A stretch of 64,000 nt of DNA from Mobiluncus sp034180645 (lineage in GTDB: Bacteria; Actinomycetota; Actinomycetes; Actinomycetales; Actinomycetaceae): the NCBI RefSeq assembly GCF_034180645.1, contig NZ_JAXFNY010000016.1, positions 1-64,000 on the forward strand, given 5' to 3'. Under the pieces are notes generated by a model. It did no database searches. It had not been told where the DNA came from and was given only the letters and a program-made list of their open reading frames with translations. This document shows, in pieces, positions 32,305 through 41,759 of this stretch. Each line of letters starts with the position of its first letter. Positions within the stretch are counted from its first letter, which is position 1. The position numbers were made by a program, and so were the translations under genes.

Positions 32305-33717
32305 GTGGCTCGCATCTCCGAGTTTAATCCTGGCCGCAAAATCTCGGCGGCATTCCTGATAACTATCCTGGTGGGAACGGTATTGCTGATGCTTCCGGCG
32401 TCCCGGAGCGGCACTGCGGTTGCCATGACTTTCGACATCGTCACCCCCCGAACTATCCCCGCCGGCGTCCCCGTCTGTGGGCCGGCGTTAGCGGACGGCG
32501 CTCCCCTGTCGATTGCGCTCTTCACCGCTACTTCCGCCACCAGCGTGACGGGGCTAATCGTGGTCGACACGGGGAGCTACTGGTCCGCTTTCGGTCAAGC
32601 TGTCATCTTTGCCCTCATTGAGTTGGGCGGTATCGGCACCATGACCATGGTCACCCTGCTCGCCTCGGCCTTGCGCAAACGCGCCACTTTCGAGGATCGT
32701 GCCATCGCCAAAGTGTGGTTCGGCTTGACTCCGCGTGAAGTGCGCCATTCTGTGGCGCAAATCGTGGTCGCCTCGTTCCTGCTGCAACTGGTGTTTTCTG
32801 TCTTTAACAGTCTCTATCTGTGGTTTTCCGGGCACGCCGCCTCACCGCTGCAGGCGGTGGCGCACGGGGTTTTCCTCACGGGTTCCGCTTTCAACAATGC
32901 CGGTTTCGCCCCTTACGAAGACTCCCTGATGAGTTTTAGCGCCGACCCCTTCCTGCTGTTGAGCTTGGCCGCGCTCATCGTGATAGGAGGCTTAGGCTTC
33001 CCCGTCTGGCTGGTGCTCTACCACTACGGCCTGCACTGGTGGAAATGGGGCATGAACACTCGTATTATGCTGCTGGGAACCGCGGTGGCGATTGTCTTCG
33101 GCTGGGTCGCCATCACGGCTCTGGAATGGCGCAATCCCGATACTTTAGGGGCGATGCCGGTTCCGCAGCGTTTCCTCAACGGGCTGTTTTGCTCAATCTC
33201 GCCGCGCACCGCGGGTTTCAACTCCCTCGATATTTCCCAACAGTACCCGGAGACCTGGCTCATCACCGATGGGCTGATGCTGATTGGTGGGGGTCCGGCC
33301 GGTACCGCGGGAGGTATGAAAATCACTACGGTGACCGTGGTGATGGCGACCCTCTGGGGTGAAATCCGGGGGGCTCACGCCATCAATATCCTGGGTTGGC
33401 GCTTGGCCCGTTCGGCTCAGCGTCAAGCCTTGGCGGTGTTTTCGCTGTTTTCCGGCCTGGTCGCGGTGGGAACTTTCCTGCTGATGCTCTTTACACCTTT
33501 CAACCTCAACCAGTGCCTGTTTGAAATCTGTTCTGCCCTGGGCACCGTGGGTCTGAGTACCGGAATCACCCCCATGTTGCCTGTTGCGGCGCAGTTCATG
33601 GTCATAATTTTTATGATTCTGGGACGTGTCGGACCGCTGACTTTGGCGGCGGCTCTCGCGACCCGGAAACGACCGGTAGCCTACGAACTTCCTCGTGACC
33701 ATCCCCTTATCGGTTAG
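32305..33717 (+). CDS. trkH: Trk/Ktr potassium uptake channel subunit
   Basis: 470 aa from a GTG; the frame stays open further upstream, but that sequence is antisense to prfB. It has about ten membrane segments arranged as four pore repeats, with selectivity-filter-like segments TATSATSVTGL, GSAFNNAGFAP, SPRTAGFNSL and SALGTVGLSTG. It forms the membrane pore for K+ uptake. The gene is followed 10 bp later by trkA, the cytosolic gating subunit. The mRNA seems leaderless. Confidence 0.93.
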   Translation: MARISEFNPGRKISAAFLITILVGTVLLMLPASRSGTAVAMTFDIVTPRTIPAGVPVCGPALADGAPLSIALFTATSATSVTGLIVVDTGSYWSAFGQAVIFALIELGGIGTMTMVTLLASALRKRATFEDRAIAKVWFGLTPREVRHSVAQIVVASFLLQLVFSVFNSLYLWFSGHAASPLQAVAHGVFLTGSAFNNAGFAPYEDSLMSFSADPFLLLSLAALIVIGGLGFPVWLVLYHYGLHWWKWGMNTRIMLLGTAVAIVFGWVAITALEWRNPDTLGAMPVPQRFLNGLFCSISPRTAGFNSLDISQQYPETWLITDGLMLIGGGPAGTAGGMKITTVTVVMATLWGEIRGAHAINILGWRLARSAQRQALAVFSLFSGLVAVGTFLLMLFTPFNLNQCLFEICSALGTVGLSTGITPMLPVAAQFMVIIFMILGRVGPLTLAAALATRKRPVAYELPRDHPLIG

Positions 33718-33727
33718 GACAAAGCAA

Positions 33728-34432
33728 ATGAATATGTTTAATCACAACTCCACCCCAAACTCCCCGGCCCATCCGGCCGGTAACCCGCAAAGCGCCGTCG
33801 TCATCGGCTTGGGACGCTTCGGCCTGAGCATGGCGACCGAGTTGGAGGCCAGCGGGGTGGAAGTACTGGGTATCGACTGTAACCCAGAAGTCGTACAACG
33901 TGCGTCGGCGCTCCTGCGGCACGTGGTGCGGGCTGACGCCACCGACAAGGAGGCGCTGACTCAGCTGGCGGTCGAGGAGTACGCCTGCGGGGTGGTCACG
34001 ATTGGCGCCGACCTCGCCGCCTCAATCCTGAGCGCCTCCGCCCTGCTGACCCTGCACTGTCCCCAAGTGTGGGCGAAAGCCTCCAGCGCGGAACAGGGCG
34101 AAATCCTCAACCAGATGGGCATCACTCGCGTGTTCTATCCGGAATCCGAGATGGGCTTGCGCGCTGCCCACCAGGTCGCGCAGTCTTTCGAGAACTACAT
34201 TGACCTGGGGCACGGGTTTGCCTTGGTCATCACCAGTTTGGGGCCGCGCTACTGCGGGAAAACCCTCGGTGAGCTCGATGTGCGCCGCCGCGATGGATTC
34301 TCTATCGTGGCGATTGAATCGGCTTCCGGCACTTGGGAGACCGCTCACGCCCAGACCATACTGTCCCCTGACGACCGGGTCATGGTGGTGGCGCCGACTC
34401 GGATTATCTCCAAAGTCACCCGCCAAGATTAA
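33728..34432 (+). CDS. trkA: Trk/Ktr potassium uptake regulatory subunit
   Basis: 234 aa from the ATG at 33728 (AGGACA before it). The Rossmann-type RCK N domain shows VVIGLGRFGLSMATELEASG (residues about 20-39) and binds nucleotides. The C-terminal RCK-C domain starts near residue 150 (LVITSLGPRYCGKTLGELDV) and ends VMVVAPTRII. It gates TrkH according to nucleotide state. Forms an operon with trkH. Confidence 0.93.
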   Translation: MNMFNHNSTPNSPAHPAGNPQSAVVIGLGRFGLSMATELEASGVEVLGIDCNPEVVQRASALLRHVVRADATDKEALTQLAVEEYACGVVTIGADLAASILSASALLTLHCPQVWAKASSAEQGEILNQMGITRVFYPESEMGLRAAHQVAQSFENYIDLGHGFALVITSLGPRYCGKTLGELDVRRRDGFSIVAIESASGTWETAHAQTILSPDDRVMVVAPTRIISKVTRQD

Positions 34433-34477
34433 CGAAAAATCCTTGTAATCGTAAAAGAAAAGGACAACTTCCGTAAA

Positions 34478-34527
34478 GTAAAATTGTTTTACGTAATCTT
34501 AACATTGGCCCCGCGCTAGCCTTAACA
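34478..34527 (+). promoter_or_regulatory. Regulatory region of the pst operon
   Basis: An AT-rich stretch unlike its surroundings. It contains the inverted repeat GTAAAA-TTG-TTTTAC (34478-34492) and two direct CTTAACA copies (34498-34504 and 34521-34527). Repeated elements of this kind before pstS are typical of Pho-regulon operators. The precise regulator site is not proven; the two-component system at the end of the operon is the obvious candidate. Confidence 0.4.
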
Positions 34528-34582
34528 ATCCTTTCTTACTATCTGACTTGGGAGTAAAAGTTCGATGTATGAAAGGAACACA

Positions 34583-35509
34583 ATGAAAATCTCTCGTATT
34601 GGCGCAATTTTTGGCGCTGGTTTGCTTTCCATGTCTTTACTGACCGGCTGTGCCGGCGGTGGCGATAAGGCCGCTTCCGGTACTGACACCGAGTCCAGTG
34701 AACCGACTTCGACCCTGAGCGGCACCGTCACCGGTTCCGGCTCCTCCGCGCTGCTGCCCCTGGCAAAAGCCGCGGCCGATGCTTTCATGAAAGACAACCC
34801 CGATGTGACCGTCACGATGAACGGCGGCGGTTCCGGTGAGGGTCTCAAGCAGGTTGCGGCCGGTTCCGTAAACATCGGTAACTCTGACGTTTTCGCTTCT
34901 GAGAAGCTCGATGCGACCCAGGCCGCCGACTTGGTCGACCACAAGGTCTGCACCATCACGATGGCTCCGGTGGTCAACAAGGATTTGGGGGTCACGGACC
35001 TCACTACCGCCCAGTTGACCGACATCTTTACCGGAAAGACCACAAACTGGAAGGAAGTTGGCGGCCCGGACGAAAAGATTGTGTTGGTCACCCGCCCGTC
35101 CTCCTCCGGTACTCGCGCCCTGTTTAAGACCTGGGCGCTGAACGGTGCCGAGGAAGCCTCCAACCAGTCCCTCGAGACCGACGACTCCGGTACTCTGCTC
35201 CAGACCGTGACCCAGAACAAGGGCGCTATCGGCTACGTGGCTCTGTCCTACCTGGCTGGCAAGGACGAAGTTCAGCCCCTCGCTATCGATGGCGTGGAAC
35301 CGACCTTGGAAAATACCTACAACGGCAAATACAAGGTGTGGGGCTTCGAGCACATGTACACCAAGGGTGAGCCTGATGAAGTAACCAAGGCTTTCCTTGA
35401 CTACATGATGGGCGACAAATTCGCTGGCGACCTGGAAAAGATGGGCTACGGCGTGTCTTCCAAGATGTCCTCGGAAGCCACCGATTCTCACCCTGACCCC
35501 GCGGCCTAA
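34583..35509 (+). CDS. pstS: Phosphate-binding lipoprotein of the Pst ABC transporter
   Basis: 308 aa from the second ATG (34583), which has GAAAGGAACACA upstream; an ATG six codons earlier is less likely. Signal sequence with lipobox LLTGC, then a Ser/Thr/Glu-rich spacer. Phosphate-binding motifs are visible: GSGSSALLPLAKA, MNGGGSGEGLKQVAAGSV and RPSSSGTRALF. It captures phosphate outside the membrane and delivers it to PstCA. First gene of pstSCAB-phoU. Confidence 0.96.
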   Translation: MKISRIGAIFGAGLLSMSLLTGCAGGGDKAASGTDTESSEPTSTLSGTVTGSGSSALLPLAKAAADAFMKDNPDVTVTMNGGGSGEGLKQVAAGSVNIGNSDVFASEKLDATQAADLVDHKVCTITMAPVVNKDLGVTDLTTAQLTDIFTGKTTNWKEVGGPDEKIVLVTRPSSSGTRALFKTWALNGAEEASNQSLETDDSGTLLQTVTQNKGAIGYVALSYLAGKDEVQPLAIDGVEPTLENTYNGKYKVWGFEHMYTKGEPDEVTKAFLDYMMGDKFAGDLEKMGYGVSSKMSSEATDSHPDPAA

Positions 35510-35533
35510 AGAGGCTCAGGCGCAACTGAACAA

Positions 35534-36604
35534 ATGGCTACCACAGCTTCTTCGGTGCGGGAGCCTGAATCGATGGAAACAAGGATGACTGAACCGGACG
35601 TGTCCACTCGTCTTGAATCCACAGATTCAGCGCTCCCGCAGGCGCGTAATTCCGCGGCGGATTCATCTCTGGCTCGGCCGCGGTTCGACTCGAGCGGGGC
35701 GGACAAACGTTTCCGTTTGGCAAACAAAATCGGCGGTTCTGCCGTGGCGATTGCGGGTGTTTTCCTGATTGTGCTAACAGTCGTTATTGGCCTGTTCCTG
35801 CTGTACAAAGGTTCTTTCACCTTTACCGCGTTCCAGCACACGGTGGGGGAATTCCTGTTTTCCCCGGACTGGGAACCGCAGGACAGCCCGGACTTAACTC
35901 TGCGCGGCAGCGTCGGCGCCCTTATCTTTATTCTGGGTTCGCTGACGACCTGCTTCCTGGGCCTGGCCATCGCTACGCCTTTCGCGTTGGGAGCCGCCGT
36001 GTTCATTACAGAGATTGCTCCCCGCGCGGGTGAGCGCCTGTTCCGTCCCGCTGTAGAACTGTTCCTCGGCATCCCTTCCGTGGTTTACGGCTGGGTCGGT
36101 TTGACCGTCCTGGTGCCTTTTATTCGTGACTTTTTTCACGCCCCCCTGGGCGGCTATTCGGTTCTAGCGGCGGGCATTGTCCTGGCGGTCATGATTTTCC
36201 CGACCATCACCACCGTTTCCGCCGACGCGATTACCGCGGTTCCTTACGATTATCGCGAGGCGGCCTACGGCTTGGGTTCTACCCGCTGGCAGTCGATTTA
36301 CCACATTGTCCTGCCCGCGGCCAAGAAGGGCATTTTGACCGGCATTATCCTGGGTTTGGCCAGGGCTTTTGGCGAAGCTCTGGCGGTCGCGATGGTCATC
36401 GGAAAGACTCGCGCCTTGCCCGCAGACATCCTCTCTCCGACCAGTTCATTGACCACGGCGATTACCGCCGACATGGGCAACACCACCAACGGCGGGGAAC
36501 ACAACTCGGCGCTGTGGACCATGGCTTTGCTGCTGTTCCTCATCTCGATGTTCTTTATCTTTGTGATCCACCTCATCGGCGCGGAAAGGAAGCAGAATCA
36601 ATGA
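35534..36604 (+). CDS. pstC: Phosphate ABC transporter permease PstC
   Basis: 356 aa. A polar cytosolic N-terminus of about 65 residues precedes six membrane segments. The BPD transporter motif EAAYGLGSTRWQSIYHIVLP (about residue 237), which contacts PstB, is intact. It pairs with PstA as the phosphate channel. The N-terminal extension has internal ATGs (codons 14 and 18), so the exact start is not certain. It overlaps pstA by four bases (ATGA). Confidence 0.95.
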   Translation: MATTASSVREPESMETRMTEPDVSTRLESTDSALPQARNSAADSSLARPRFDSSGADKRFRLANKIGGSAVAIAGVFLIVLTVVIGLFLLYKGSFTFTAFQHTVGEFLFSPDWEPQDSPDLTLRGSVGALIFILGSLTTCFLGLAIATPFALGAAVFITEIAPRAGERLFRPAVELFLGIPSVVYGWVGLTVLVPFIRDFFHAPLGGYSVLAAGIVLAVMIFPTITTVSADAITAVPYDYREAAYGLGSTRWQSIYHIVLPAAKKGILTGIILGLARAFGEALAVAMVIGKTRALPADILSPTSSLTTAITADMGNTTNGGEHNSALWTMALLLFLISMFFIFVIHLIGAERKQNQ

Positions 36605-37668
36605 GTACCGCTACGACTACCGCTTCGGGTCTTTCCGCCCAGATGGAACACCGTATTCGCCGTGCCAAGAGCATCAACAACCTGATGACCGGCGTCTTTG
36701 GCGCTATCGGAGGTTTCTTCCTGATGTTGATTGTGGCGCTGGCGGCCTACATCGTGGTTCGCGGTTTGCTGAGTTTTGACCCCGTGTTCCTCAGTTTCAG
36801 CCGTGACGGCATCATGAACCAGGTGTTCAACACCGTTTACCTGGTGTTTTTGTCCCTGATTGTGTCCGTCGCCCTCGGTGTTCCCGCCGGAATCTACATG
36901 GCTGAATACGCTCCAGAAAATCGCTGGACCGGGTTCATACGCATCTCTATCGAGTCGCTGTCCTCCCTACCCTCCATCGTGGTCGGCCTGTTCGGTTACT
37001 TGGTCTTTATCCTGATGGTGGGGCAACAGTGGAACCTGCTGGCTGGCGCTTTGGCGGTTTCGATTCTGAACCTGCCCTTAGTCACCACGTCCACCGAGTC
37101 GGCTCTCCGGGCACTACCCCAAGACCTGAAGTACGGTTCCGCGGCCTTGGGTGCGACCCACTGGACCACCATCGTGCGGGTACAGCTCCCGGCGGCCCTC
37201 CCCCACCTGATGACAGGGGTCGTGCTGGCAGCAGAGCGTGGTTTCGGGGAAGCTGCCGCCCTGCTCTATACGGCCGGTATGTCCACCAACATCAACTGGT
37301 CCTCCACAGACATCACCTCCCCCACCAACGCATTCAACCCCATGCGTCCCGGCGAGACGTTGTCGCTGCACGTGTGGGCGATGCGTACCGAAGCGGTGGA
37401 ACCAAACGCGGTGGACATCGCTAACTTCTCAGCCGCGGTGCTGGTGCTGATTGCCCTCCTGTTCTCGATTTTGGCTCGCACCATCACCAAGCGGGTTCAC
37501 GCCAGCCTGGCGGGCCTGTCTGACCAGGCTCCCAAGGGCGGCAAAGGCAAGTGGCGTAAGGCCAACTCTGAAACCCCCGCCCCCACTACCGACACGGTGA
37601 ACCATGCCGAACCGACTATTGACGCGTCGAACTTCACCGACCGTTTCCACCCTAAAGGAAAGGAATAA
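36601..37668 (+). CDS. pstA: Phosphate ABC transporter permease PstA
   Basis: 355 aa from the ATG overlapping the pstC stop. Six membrane segments, the first near residues 30-55. The ATPase-contact motif is LPQDLKYGSAALGATHWTTI. A C-terminal soluble extension of about 50 residues (KGGKGKWRKANSETPAPTTD onward) is longer than usual and of unknown role. Second permease subunit of the Pst system. Confidence 0.95.
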   Translation: MSTATTTASGLSAQMEHRIRRAKSINNLMTGVFGAIGGFFLMLIVALAAYIVVRGLLSFDPVFLSFSRDGIMNQVFNTVYLVFLSLIVSVALGVPAGIYMAEYAPENRWTGFIRISIESLSSLPSIVVGLFGYLVFILMVGQQWNLLAGALAVSILNLPLVTTSTESALRALPQDLKYGSAALGATHWTTIVRVQLPAALPHLMTGVVLAAERGFGEAAALLYTAGMSTNINWSSTDITSPTNAFNPMRPGETLSLHVWAMRTEAVEPNAVDIANFSAAVLVLIALLFSILARTITKRVHASLAGLSDQAPKGGKGKWRKANSETPAPTTDTVNHAEPTIDASNFTDRFHPKGKE

Positions 37669-37674
37669 CCACTC

Positions 37675-38478
37675 ATGACTGGGCAAACTAACGTTTTGGA
37701 GTCCCCCGCAGCGCCCAAAATTTCCACCACCGCCAAGTTTTCCGCACGTGACCTACACCTGCAATACGGCGACTTTGAGGCTCTCAAGGGAGTCAACATC
37801 GACATTTTGCCCCATCGGATTACGGCTTTGATTGGCCCCTCCGGCTGCGGCAAGTCGACCTTCCTGAAAACCTTGAACCGAATGAATGACCTGGTCAAGG
37901 GCGTCAGCATCACCGGACAGGTACTGCTCGACGGCGCGGATATTTTCAAGGATATGGATGCCATCGCCCTGCGCAAGCGGGTGGGCATGGTGTTCCAGCA
38001 GCCTAACCCGTTCCCCAAGTCGGTCTTTGACAATATCGCCTACGGGCCGCGCATCAACGGGATTCGCAATCATCGGGAACTGAGCGACATCGTGGAGCGT
38101 TCCCTGCGTCAAGCCGCGATTTGGGACGAGCTAAAGGATCGCTTGCACAAGTCCGCCGTGGGACTTTCCGGTGGTCAGCAGCAACGTCTGTGCATCGCCC
38201 GCGCTTTGGCTACCGAACCGGACGTTATCTTAATGGACGAACCGACCTCCGCTCTCGACCCGATTTCTACCTCCAAGATTGAGGAACTGGTCGTCGATCT
38301 GGCTCGGGATTACACGATCGTGATTGTGACCCACAATATGCAGCAGGCTTCGCGCATCGCCGACAACACGGCGTTCTTCCTGCTGGGCGAACTGGTGGAG
38401 TACAACGATACGGAAACCCTGTTCAGCGTGCCTTCGGACAAACGCACCGAGGACTACATCACGGGTCGGTTCAGCTAA
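37675..38478 (+). CDS. pstB: Phosphate ABC transporter ATP-binding protein
   Basis: 267 aa. Walker A GPSGCGKSTFLK (about residue 52), signature LSGGQQQRLCIARAL and Walker B VILMDEPTSALDP are intact, as are the PstB-specific FQQPNPFP and H-loop VTHNMQQA. It hydrolyses ATP to drive phosphate import through PstCA and contributes to signalling through PhoU. It lies 6 bp after pstA. Confidence 0.97.
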   Translation: MTGQTNVLESPAAPKISTTAKFSARDLHLQYGDFEALKGVNIDILPHRITALIGPSGCGKSTFLKTLNRMNDLVKGVSITGQVLLDGADIFKDMDAIALRKRVGMVFQQPNPFPKSVFDNIAYGPRINGIRNHRELSDIVERSLRQAAIWDELKDRLHKSAVGLSGGQQQRLCIARALATEPDVILMDEPTSALDPISTSKIEELVVDLARDYTIVIVTHNMQQASRIADNTAFFLLGELVEYNDTETLFSVPSDKRTEDYITGRFS

Positions 38479-38564
38479 CACCGTGGTTTCGCGTGCCCGG
38501 CAGATTCCGCGGGGTACGTCAGGGAAATATAGTTTTGAGTTATGAAACAGAAAGTAGAGAGGTA

Positions 38565-39230
38565 ATGCGTTCCCGATTCGATCAACAACTCATGCAGCTC
38601 AAAGAACTGCTGGTTCAGACCGGAGAGCTCTGCGAACAGGCCATCAGTCAGACCATGGTGGCCCTGTCCAGTTCCAGCGATGAAATCGCTCGTGAAGTGA
38701 TCCGGGCTGATGCCCAAATCGATCAGATGGAGCGAGACATTGAGCACCTGTGCCTGAAATTGCTGTTGCAACAGCAACCGGTAGCCGGGGATTTACGCCA
38801 GGTTTCCGCCGCTCTCAAAATGATTACCGACATGGAGCGTATCGGCGACCAGGCCGCGGACATTGCGGAAATCGTGAAGTCTACGGATATGTCCCTGGTG
38901 CGAGGATTCCCCAAAATCCCTCAAATGGCGGCGAAAACTGCTGAGATGGTCCACGACGCGGTCCAGTCTTTTGTCGACCGCGACCTGGCTTTGGCTACTG
39001 CCACCCAAGCGGCGGACGACGCGGTAGACCGGATGTTCGATGAGGTCGCCACCGAGATGATTGATTTCATCGTGCATGCTGACGCGGCGGACGCCCAAAA
39101 GGCTATCGACGTCATCATGATTGCCAAATACTTGGAACGCATCGGCGACCACGCCACGAACATCGCCGAGTGGGTGGATTTCGCAATCACGGGGGTACAC
39201 GATGTCATCTTCGACACAAAATCCGCCTGA
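38565..39230 (+). CDS. phoU: Phosphate transport regulator PhoU
   Basis: 221 aa from the ATG at 38565, with AGAGAGGTA directly upstream; the frame is open 24 codons earlier without a ribosome binding site. Two PhoU helical repeats are visible, each with a metal-binding-type acidic motif: MITDMERIGDQAADIAE and IAKYLERIGDHATNIAE. It links the Pst transporter to the phosphate two-component system. Its 3' end overlaps the start of the response regulator gene, so the sensing circuit is one transcription unit. Confidence 0.95.
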   Translation: MRSRFDQQLMQLKELLVQTGELCEQAISQTMVALSSSSDEIAREVIRADAQIDQMERDIEHLCLKLLLQQQPVAGDLRQVSAALKMITDMERIGDQAADIAEIVKSTDMSLVRGFPKIPQMAAKTAEMVHDAVQSFVDRDLALATATQAADDAVDRMFDEVATEMIDFIVHADAADAQKAIDVIMIAKYLERIGDHATNIAEWVDFAITGVHDVIFDTKSA

Positions 39231-39942
39231 ATCGGGCGCTCCCTGGAATAATGGAAGTGTGATTTATTTTGTCGAGGACGACCTAAACATTCGGGATTTG
39301 GTCGTTTACACCCTCGGTTCCACCGGTTTTACCGCACGGGGCTTCGCTGATTATCGGGAATTTCGCGAAGCGATGGCGCAGCTGCTCCCGGAAATGATTT
39401 TGCTGGACATTATGCTGCCTGGCGTTGATGGCATCCAGATTTTGCGCCGGATTCGGGCCAACCCGGAAACCGAGGGCATTCCAGTCATCATGGTCACAGC
39501 GAAAGGCGCCGAGTTCGACAAGGTCAAGTCCTTGGACTTGGGTGCGGACGACTACATCACCAAGCCGTTTGGCATGATGGAGCTGGTGTCACGAGTCCGG
39601 GCGGTGTTGCGCCGCGTGGCTCGCCCCGCCGACCCCGCTGCTGAGGACGAGGAAATCCTCACCATCGGCACTATTGACCTGAACCTTCCCCGCCACACGG
39701 TCGCGGTTGAGGGTCAGGAGGTGAAGCTGACTCTAAAGGAATACCAGCTACTGGAGGAACTCATGAGCCAGCCGGGGATTTTGTTTTCCCGCGACAAACT
39801 GCTGGATTCCATCTGGGGATACAGTTTCCACGGCGAGACGCGCACGGTTGACGTGCATATTCGCACGCTGCGCAAGAAGCTCGGTCCGGCCGCAAAACAC
39901 ATTGAAACCGTGCGCGGCGTAGGCTACAAGATTTCCGAATGA
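39202..39942 (+). CDS. OmpR/PhoB-type response regulator
   Basis: 246 aa from the ATG at 39202 (GGGGG upstream); a GTG at 39259 is an alternative that would begin right at the receiver domain. Receiver: VEDDLNIRDL acidic pocket, phospho-acceptor Asp in MILLDIMLPGVDG, Lys in DDYITKPF. The C-terminal winged helix is complete (KEYQLLEELMSQPGILFSR; TVDVHIRTLRKKLG). It should act on phosphate genes, in view of its position after phoU. The name phoB, phoP or regX3 is not assigned, as orthology cannot be settled here. Confidence 0.93.
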   Translation: MSSSTQNPPESGAPWNNGSVIYFVEDDLNIRDLVVYTLGSTGFTARGFADYREFREAMAQLLPEMILLDIMLPGVDGIQILRRIRANPETEGIPVIMVTAKGAEFDKVKSLDLGADDYITKPFGMMELVSRVRAVLRRVARPADPAAEDEEILTIGTIDLNLPRHTVAVEGQEVKLTLKEYQLLEELMSQPGILFSRDKLLDSIWGYSFHGETRTVDVHIRTLRKKLGPAAKHIETVRGVGYKISE

Positions 39943-39984
39943 GGGCGCTGTTAGCGTAATCGCCATCGAATCAAGGGAGATTAT

Positions 39985-41538
39985 ATGCGACGCAAGATTC
40001 TGGGGGCTATCTCAGGTATTTCTGCCCTAGCCCTGGTGCTTGCTTATGTCGGTTCCGTTTTGTTCTTTTACGAGGTCAATCGCGCCAACATTTTGGATAC
40101 TCTGACCGAAGAGGGCAACCTGTTGGCGCTGAGCCTGGAACATCATACCGATGATATTCAGACCCAGATGCTCACCGATTTTCACCGTCAGACCCCCGGG
40201 GTTCGCCTGACTTTGGTAGCCGGTGACGGTGAGGTTCTCTATGATTCAGAAGTTCCCGCCGCTCAGATGTCCAACCATGCGAACCGGCCTGAGATTGTCT
40301 CGGCTTTGAGACACCAGGCTTCCGGGTTGGGCTCCGATATCGAGGTGCGTGATTCTGACACTCTCGGCGAGGATATGTGCTATTACGCGCGGGCTATCCC
40401 GTCGGGCAAAATCGTCCGCGTGGCGCGTCCCGTCCGCACGTTTTATGCCACGGCCCTGTCCGGGCTGCCGATTTTGGGCGGCATTGCCCTGGGTGTATTT
40501 GGGCTGTCTTTCCTCATTGCGCGGCGTCAGGCCCGCCTCATTGTCGCGCCGCTGGAACAGATTGACCTGAACCACCCGCTCTCGGGCACCCCTTATGACC
40601 GCGACCTGCTGCCCGAAGTCAGCAAAAACGGGGTGTTCGGGAACTCCAGCGTTTTCGGTGGTGGCGGGGTTTTCGGTTCGGGTGCCTACACCGACACGAA
40701 ACCGGGAGACGAGCCGAGCCGGTCTGAGTCGGCGGAGCCTCCCCTGCCCCACGATATGCTCCAGGCCTACGGCAAAGACCACGGAACGGTCCCGATTTAC
40801 CCCGAGTTTTTGCCGCTGCTGCAACGTCTGGAACATCAGAATCGGGACAAGGAAGCGGCCGCGCGTTCTCGCCGCGAGTTTTCCGCTAACGTGTCTCACG
40901 AGTTGAAAACCCCGCTGACCTCCATCTCTGGATATGCCGAGATTATCCGTAACGGTTTGGTGAAAGATGAGGACATTCCGGGTTTTGCTGAGCGCATTCA
41001 CCAGGAGTCCTCCCGCCTGCTAGACCTGATTGGCGACATTATGGAGCTGTCCCGGCTGGACGAGGGTGGTCTGCCGGCAGAAGCGGGGGAGGTCGAGTTG
41101 TTTGATTTGTGCCGCACGGTGGTGGAGCGGCTGCAGCCTCGCGCCGCGTCTTTCGATGTGAAGCTGACCCTCTCCGGTTCGCACACGACCCTCACCGGGG
41201 TGGAGCCGCTCCTGGGTGAGATGGTGTATAACCTGGTGGACAACGCGATTAAGTACAATCGCGAGGGCGGTGAGGTGAAAGTTTGGGCGGGGACTCATCT
41301 GGGCAGGCCCCAGCTGATTGTGACCGACACGGGTATCGGGATTCCTTACGAGGATCAGGAGCGTGTGTTTGAACGGTTTTATCGGGTGGATAAATCCCAT
41401 TCGCGACAGACCGGGGGTACCGGTTTGGGTCTCTCTATCGTCAAGCACGCCGCTATCCTACATTCGGCGGAGATTACAGTGAACTCGACCCCGGGCCAGG
41501 GCACGCGCATCGAAGTGACTTTTCCGGACGCGGCCTGA
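39985..41538 (+). CDS. Membrane sensor histidine kinase, PhoR-like, with Gly/Phe-rich linker
   Basis: 517 aa. Membrane segment at residues 5-30, an extracytoplasmic sensor of about 120 residues, then a second segment at about 155-175. The linker after it contains an unusual repeat, NGVFGNSSVFGGGGVFGSG (about 213-231), followed by a polar stretch. The DHp His lies in SANVSHELKTPLTSISGY (about residue 310). N box NLVDNAIKYN, G1 DTGIGIP and G2 GGTGLGLSIV are all intact. It phosphorylates the regulator encoded just before it. ATG with GGGAGATT upstream. Confidence 0.93.
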   Translation: MRRKILGAISGISALALVLAYVGSVLFFYEVNRANILDTLTEEGNLLALSLEHHTDDIQTQMLTDFHRQTPGVRLTLVAGDGEVLYDSEVPAAQMSNHANRPEIVSALRHQASGLGSDIEVRDSDTLGEDMCYYARAIPSGKIVRVARPVRTFYATALSGLPILGGIALGVFGLSFLIARRQARLIVAPLEQIDLNHPLSGTPYDRDLLPEVSKNGVFGNSSVFGGGGVFGSGAYTDTKPGDEPSRSESAEPPLPHDMLQAYGKDHGTVPIYPEFLPLLQRLEHQNRDKEAAARSRREFSANVSHELKTPLTSISGYAEIIRNGLVKDEDIPGFAERIHQESSRLLDLIGDIMELSRLDEGGLPAEAGEVELFDLCRTVVERLQPRAASFDVKLTLSGSHTTLTGVEPLLGEMVYNLVDNAIKYNREGGEVKVWAGTHLGRPQLIVTDTGIGIPYEDQERVFERFYRVDKSHSRQTGGTGLGLSIVKHAAILHSAEITVNSTPGQGTRIEVTFPDAA

Positions 41539-41759
41539 TTTTGGCGCCAGCCAGTGGGGGCGAACTGCGGCGCTGATTCGGGGGGACGGCCTGGAGCTGC
41601 CTGTGGGTGCGGGGCATGGTTAAAAGGTAAGGGCAAGCTGGCCTTTCCAGGTGGGGTAAGATAGAATGAAACAGTTGTGTTTCCTCAGATTATCTGGAGA
41701 TTGAACACAATAACTTGCCGCGTTGCACTCAATAGCTCGGTCGATGGTGAGGAGTCCCC

